From the NCBI GenBank assembly GCA_020350085.1, contig CP070706.1, positions 487,302 through 496,131 on the forward strand: DNA of 8,830 bases. Reading direction: 5' to 3'. Every line of letters starts with the position of its first letter. The stretch's first letter is position 1. Below the pieces are notes generated by a model. It saw only the letters and a list, made by a program, of their open reading frames with translations, was not told where the DNA came from and made no database searches. The DNA comes from Acidobacteriota bacterium (GTDB taxonomy: Bacteria > Acidobacteriota > Polarisedimenticolia > J045). This document shows positions 5,098-8,830 of the stretch, piece by piece. A program made the position numbers and the translations under genes.

Positions 5098-6657
5098 CTA
5101 TGACTGATGCACGGGCCGGAGCAGATCGAACACTGTTTTCACGGGCGCGAACGTCTCTTCAGGCACCTCGACGAATACCGTGTTCCAACCGGCCATAGCC
5201 CCATTCCACAGCCCCGGCCGCTCGAGAGCCTTGATAGGCTGGCCGGCGCTCGATTTGCGCGCAATGAAAACCGCGAGTGGATCGACGAACTGGCCGAGGT
5301 CGTAGCCTCGCCCGGAGCGGCCTCGAACACCGCAGACGATATCGACAGGATTGAAGTGCGTCGAGCTTTGCCAGATCAGCCGCTGCTGTTCATCATCGAG
5401 ATCGACCTCGGCGGACTCGACGATCTGCGTCGAAGTGTGCCCATTCGGCTCGCGCACCCAGAACGGTCCTCCTCCGGGCTCGCCGGCGTTGCGCACGACT
5501 CCGCACACGCGCAACGGCCGGTCGAGTCGGTCGATCAGGGCACGCTGCCGCTCCTCGACCAACTGCCCTGGCGAGCATTGGTGTTCAGGAACGAAGAGGT
5601 CGTCGACGAGAAGCGACGTCGCGCGGCGCAATACATCACTGCTCCCCGGTGTCGCGTGAAGCTCTTCGAGCACGTCAAAGACGCGTTGCTGGAGTGACAC
5701 CAGAAAGCCGGCCAGCAGCCGCTTCCATCGCACGACCTCCTTTTGTCGCATTAGCGGCACGACGTTGTCGATGTTCTTGATCATCACCACGTCGCCACCG
5801 AACTGCTCGAGATTGGCGAGCAGTGCTCCATGCCCGCCAGGCCGAAACAGTATGCGGCCGCTCTCGTCGCGAAACGGTCGGTTGTCGAGACCGACGGCGA
5901 TGGTGTCGGTCGATGGATGCTGGTGTGAGAAAGTGACGTCGAAGCGAGCTCCCCAGCGATCCTCCAGCTCGGAACGCACCCGATCGAGCAGATTCGTGAA
6001 GGCGCGCTCGTGGCTGACGCCGACGGTGAAATGCAGCCGGCACACGCCGTCTCGGTCTCTCAAGATCTGGGCGGCTTCGACGAGGTGCTCCTCAAAGGCT
6101 GTCTTGACGCCATCCCGACTGCGATGAAACGGGATAAGGCCTTTCGGCGCATCAGCGAGGCCGAGCCCATCCACATCGAACAAAGTCTGGACAATTACGT
6201 GCGGCAGCGCCGTTTCGATACTCGCCTTGCCTCGCGAGAGTTGCGCCTCCAGCTCGCAGTAAAACGGAAACGCCCTCAAGCGATCCAAAAAAGTGAGCGC
6301 GGCGGACGCGTCCGCATCATCTCCTTGCGCGGCTCGCTCGAGATCATCCCGCGTCCACGACCTGCCCTTCTGGTGCCAGCGAAGCAGGCCGGCAAACATG
6401 CGTGAGGCCGCCCCGGAAGCGGGCACGAACCTCGAGAGCCGACCCGCCTCGGCGGCACGGCGCCACATTTCGATGAGCGGTTCATGGACCGCGTCAGGCA
6501 ACACGGCGATTCCGTCATCGACCCGGCACGGACGGTCGAGGCGAATACTGGGGGGCGGATCGGCGAACAGCGCTAGCTGACGCCGCACCTCTTCCGACGT
6601 TAAACCGCGCCGGCGGAGCTGATCGAGGTCGTTCTGATCGAACGAGATGCGACTCAT
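5098..6657 (-). CDS. DUF4301 family protein, possible sugar-phosphate nucleotidyltransferase
   Basis: A 519-residue cytoplasmic protein with no signal peptide or membrane segment, matching the length (about 510) and conserved blocks of DUF4301. The blocks are RFVPASGAASRMF (76-88), PKGLIPFH (171-178), FSHQHPSTDT (243-252), FRPGGHGALLANL (271-283) and IKNIDNVVP (293-301). DUF4301 has no established reaction. The early glycine/serine-rich loop with an arginine, the PK.LIPFH lysine motif and the later GGHGAL/NIDN blocks resemble the order of nucleotide- and sugar-binding motifs in UDP-sugar pyrophosphorylases, so sugar activation is a reasonable inference. ATG 6657 is chosen because similarity begins with MSRISFDQND. 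The frame is open to 6861, but that 68-residue Arg-rich stretch overlaps the TPR gene. AGGA lies 11 nt upstream, inside the TPR stop region; the gap to the TPR stop is 7 nt, so coupling is likely. Confidence 0.82.
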   Translation of the reverse strand: MSRISFDQNDLDQLRRRGLTSEEVRRQLALFADPPPSIRLDRPCRVDDGIAVLPDAVHEPLIEMWRRAAEAGRLSRFVPASGAASRMFAGLLRWHQKGRSWTRDDLERAAQGDDADASAALTFLDRLRAFPFYCELEAQLSRGKASIETALPHVIVQTLFDVDGLGLADAPKGLIPFHRSRDGVKTAFEEHLVEAAQILRDRDGVCRLHFTVGVSHERAFTNLLDRVRSELEDRWGARFDVTFSHQHPSTDTIAVGLDNRPFRDESGRILFRPGGHGALLANLEQFGGDVVMIKNIDNVVPLMRQKEVVRWKRLLAGFLVSLQQRVFDVLEELHATPGSSDVLRRATSLLVDDLFVPEHQCSPGQLVEERQRALIDRLDRPLRVCGVVRNAGEPGGGPFWVREPNGHTSTQIVESAEVDLDDEQQRLIWQSSTHFNPVDIVCGVRGRSGRGYDLGQFVDPLAVFIARKSSAGQPIKALERPGLWNGAMAGWNTVFVEVPEETFAPVKTVFDLLRPVHQS

Positions 6658-6664
6658 GCGTCGT

Positions 6665-7705
6665 TCAGTCCTGCGCAGGCAGTGACGCCTCCCACCTGGC
6701 CTGAGCGATCTCCTGCATGAGAAACGAGACATCAGCGCCGAGTTGCTTGGCCTTCTCGGCCTGCTCGGCGGCCTCGTCCAACCGTCCCAGATAGAGCAGC
6801 GCCTCGCCATAGAGCAAGTGAAGATTCGCGTCCCCTGGCGTGAGCGAGATTCCCTTCTCAAAGTGCTTTGCGGCGGTTTCGTGCTCTCCCCGGACGAGAT
6901 AGGCCGAGCCGAGCTTCACGCGAACGTTGGGATCTCCGGGAACGAGATCCGCAACCCTCGTCCACGCCTCGAGCGCCAGTTCCTCCATGCCTGCGATCTC
7001 GAGCGTCTGCGCTAGCGTGCTTTGAACGCGCACGTTGTCTGGATCGCTTTTCGCCGCGCGGTTGATCAGATTGAGCGCATCGTCCATGTCGCGCTGGCTC
7101 AGACGCCTCAGGCCGAGGTTGAGCAGCGGTCCCGGGTTGTCCGGATCGCGTTCGATCGCCTGAACCAGGTATGCTTCTCCTCGCTCGGGATCGCCGCGCC
7201 GAGTGATTGCCTCGCCCGCGACGAAAAAGGCCTCGGATGCCAGCTTGTTCGACGCCAAAGCCGAACGGGAGACTCTTAGCGCCAGATCGATCGCTTCGTC
7301 CGTTCTTCCCGCTTTCCACAAACCCTTGGCGTAGAGAAGCAACACTTCGGGATCATCGGGAGCAATGGCGCGCGCTCGCGCGAACGAGGCCAAACCCTCT
7401 TGGATCTGCCCGACGGCAATCAGCGCCCGTCCGTAGCGCGCCTGCGCCATCGCGTCGCTGGGATTCTGATGAGCCTCTCGTTCGAGCTGCTCCAGTCTGC
7501 GCTTAGCCTCCTCGTTGAGCATCACGACCCGACCCTGCGGCCGTTCGTCGAGTTGCTGGAGTTGATCCGCGACGACGCCCTGTTGTGCCTGAGCCGGCTG
7601 AGGTGGCGATGCGGCGCCGCTTTGGCGCTCGTGTTGAGCCACGCCTTCCGACCCGATGCTGAGCAGGCCCGCGAGAACTAAGGCGCGGACGACATCGATT
7701 CTCAT
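6665..7705 (-). CDS. Periplasmic TPR-repeat protein
   Basis: Protein-protein interaction scaffold, 346 residues, exported by a Sec signal peptide (about 1-23; VRALVLAGLLSIGSEGVA). A Pro/Gln/Ala-rich linker (29-57) follows, then a short charged helix (65-79). About seven tandem 34-residue tetratricopeptide units fill 82 to 326. Consensus positions are clear in DAMAQARYGRALIAVGQIQE, NPGPLLNLGLRRLSQRDMDD, NVRVKLGSAYLVRGEHETAA and NLHLLYGEALLYLGRLDEAA, with the usual P-D/G-D at unit junctions. ATG 7705 overlaps the regulator stop as ATGA and has AGGAG 10 nt upstream (7716-7720), so it is translated in the same operon as the regulator. The frame extends upstream to 7822 only by overlapping the regulator and would bury the signal peptide. 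The partner is unknown. TPR proteins of this type occur with exopolysaccharide systems, which fits the downstream export gene. Confidence 0.85.
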   Translation of the reverse strand: MRIDVVRALVLAGLLSIGSEGVAQHERQSGAASPPQPAQAQQGVVADQLQQLDERPQGRVVMLNEEAKRRLEQLEREAHQNPSDAMAQARYGRALIAVGQIQEGLASFARARAIAPDDPEVLLLYAKGLWKAGRTDEAIDLALRVSRSALASNKLASEAFFVAGEAITRRGDPERGEAYLVQAIERDPDNPGPLLNLGLRRLSQRDMDDALNLINRAAKSDPDNVRVQSTLAQTLEIAGMEELALEAWTRVADLVPGDPNVRVKLGSAYLVRGEHETAAKHFEKGISLTPGDANLHLLYGEALLYLGRLDEAAEQAEKAKQLGADVSFLMQEIAQARWEASLPAQD

Positions 7706-8830
7706 CGTTTCTCTTCTCCTGATCGGCTGCTTGCTGCCCGCGCGAGGCCGTACGCTTCGAGCTTTTTGTACAGGTTCGATCGCGGTGTATCGATCGCCTG
7801 TGCGGTGCGGGTGATGTTCCAATCGTGTTGTTCGAGCTTCCGCAGCAGATACTCGCGCTCCGCCTGCTCTTTGAACTCCTTCAGCGTTGCGGCATCGAGC
7901 AGACGGCGATCAGCCGGGGTTGCGCTGGACTCCGCATCCGGTAGATCGGACCGCTCTATCTGTTCTCCGGGTGCGAGGATGATGGCTCGCTCCAGATAGT
8001 TGCGCAGCTCACGAACGTTGCCGAGCCACGAGCGCTGCACGAGCTGCTCCATCGCCTCGGCGCTGAACCGCCGGGGCCGGAAGTTGTTCTCGTGACAGAT
8101 CAACGCCGTCAGATGCTCGACGAGCGGCGGCACGTCCTCGCTTCGCTCTCTGAGCGGCGGGATCTGAATCGGCAGCACGTTCAAGCGATAGAACAGATCC
8201 TCGCGAAACCGGCTCGCCTCGATCTCTTCTCGCAGGTCCTTGTTGGTGGCAGCGATGACGCGAACGTCGACACGTATCGGCTCGGGAGCACCGAGCGGCT
8301 CGATCTCGCCGTCCTGCAGAGCGCGCAGGACCTTGGCTTGCGTTCTGAGGGACATGTCACCAATCTCATCGAGAAAGATCGTACCGCGGTGGGCCCGTAC
8401 GAAGCGGCCGCGCTGCCTGGCGGTCGCGCCGGTGAACGCTCCTTTCTCGTGGCCGAATAGCTCTGATTTGATCAGCTCGTCGGGAATCGCTGCGCAGTTG
8501 ACCTTGACGAACGCTTTATCGGCGCGAGTGGACACTTGGTGGATCGCGCGTGCCACCAGTTCCTTGCCGGTTCCCGATTCCCCCGTGATCAGCACTGTGG
8601 CTTGTGTGGGACCCGCGCGCTCGATCAGCTCGCGCACCTGCCGCATCGCGGGACTCTTTCCCACGAGCCTCCAGCGCGCGTCCTCGTCGGCCTGCAGGTT
8701 CGCCACCTCTTCGGCGAGCCTTCTCCGCTCCAGCACGCTCGAGAGTCGACGGAGCACCACTTCTCGCTCGAGCGGCTTTTCGAGGAAGTCTTCTGCCCCG
8801 AGCCGCAGAGCCTCGACGGCCGTCTCGATC
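7702..8830 (-). CDS. NtrC-family sigma-54-dependent response regulator (5' part beyond window)
   Basis: Cytoplasmic transcription activator; 375 C-terminal residues are visible. The first 23 residues (TAVEALRLGAEDFLEKPL...) are the end of a receiver domain, including the conserved Lys of the K-P motif at visible position 18. The phospho-acceptor Asp lies outside the window. After a short helical linker the AAA+ domain shows Walker A GESGTGKE (83-90), the sigma-54-contacting GAFTGA loop (130-135), Walker B IFLDE (151-155) and the arginine-containing RFREDLFYRLNV (207-218). A Fis-type helix-turn-helix, NITRTAQAIDTPRSNLYKKL, is at 338-357. All elements for ATP-driven open-complex formation are intact. 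The stop overlaps the TPR start (ATGA), so the two form one operon. The cognate kinase is probably upstream, outside the window. No convincing sigma-54 promoter was found near the downstream genes. Confidence 0.93.
   Translation of the reverse strand, partial: IETAVEALRLGAEDFLEKPLEREVVLRRLSSVLERRRLAEEVANLQADEDARWRLVGKSPAMRQVRELIERAGPTQATVLITGESGTGKELVARAIHQVSTRADKAFVKVNCAAIPDELIKSELFGHEKGAFTGATARQRGRFVRAHRGTIFLDEIGDMSLRTQAKVLRALQDGEIEPLGAPEPIRVDVRVIAATNKDLREEIEASRFREDLFYRLNVLPIQIPPLRERSEDVPPLVEHLTALICHENNFRPRRFSAEAMEQLVQRSWLGNVRELRNYLERAIILAPGEQIERSDLPDAESSATPADRRLLDAATLKEFKEQAEREYLLRKLEQHDWNITRTAQAIDTPRSNLYKKLEAYGLARAASSRSGEEKR

Noticed and set aside
5086..5098. GAGG-CCTC hairpin at the DUF4301 stop as a terminator
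   Set aside because: Only four base pairs and no following T-run in the minus-strand direction.
5107..5697. 196-codon plus-strand ORF opposite the DUF4301 gene
   Set aside because: The minus-strand frame carries the conserved blocks; this is its antisense shadow.
6658..6861. 68-residue N-terminal extension of the DUF4301 frame
   Set aside because: Arg-rich, without family similarity, and it lies within the TPR coding region; the internal ATG 6657 starts the conserved sequence.

Overview
This is a GC-rich bacterial chromosomal segment in which every supportable gene lies on the minus strand. Gene order in the direction of transcription therefore runs from the high-coordinate end to the low end. 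No rRNA, tRNA, CRISPR array, transposase or phage gene is visible. The organism is probably Gram-negative: it has a Wza-type polysaccharide export protein, several Sec signal peptides and a sigma-54 response regulator. GatB implies that some Gln-tRNA or Asn-tRNA is made by transamidation. The combination of a DUF4301 protein (first known mainly from Bacteroidota), a short SLBB export protein and a high-GC genome fits Acidobacteriota or a similar lineage, but that placement is a weak inference.

Layout, upstream to downstream. (1) 8830-6665: the C-terminal part of an NtrC-family response regulator overlaps a periplasmic TPR protein by an ATGA start/stop junction. A DUF4301 protein with nucleotidyltransferase-like motifs follows 7 nt later (6657-5098). 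(2) 5097-4861: a 237 bp gap holding a candidate sigma-70 promoter and a 126 bp element bounded by imperfect 25 bp inverted repeats. (3) 4860-3540: a short Wza/SLBB export protein, then an uncharacterised secreted four-cysteine protein. (4) 3539-3371: a 169 bp gap dominated by a REP/BIME-like pair of palindromic units. (5) 3370-1: a tightly packed run of a YvlD-type small membrane protein (TTGA overlap), gatB, a membrane-anchored gluzincin-type peptidase (peptidase MA, 3 nt gap) and ftsE, which runs off the window edge.

How the genes may work together. The first two blocks read as a cell-envelope or exopolysaccharide module: transcriptional control, a periplasmic TPR scaffold, a possible sugar-phosphate nucleotidyltransferase and an export component. 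That reading is inference from family membership and order. The last block joins translation (GatB) to envelope and division functions (peptidase, FtsE). FtsEX is known to control periplasmic cell-wall hydrolases, so an anchored peptidase directly upstream of ftsE is worth noting.

The most unusual material is non-coding: two distinct structured repeats, at 3411-3528 and 4895-5020. The first shows paired changes that preserve a palindrome. The second lies in the predicted leader of the export gene and contains a small arm-to-arm ORF.
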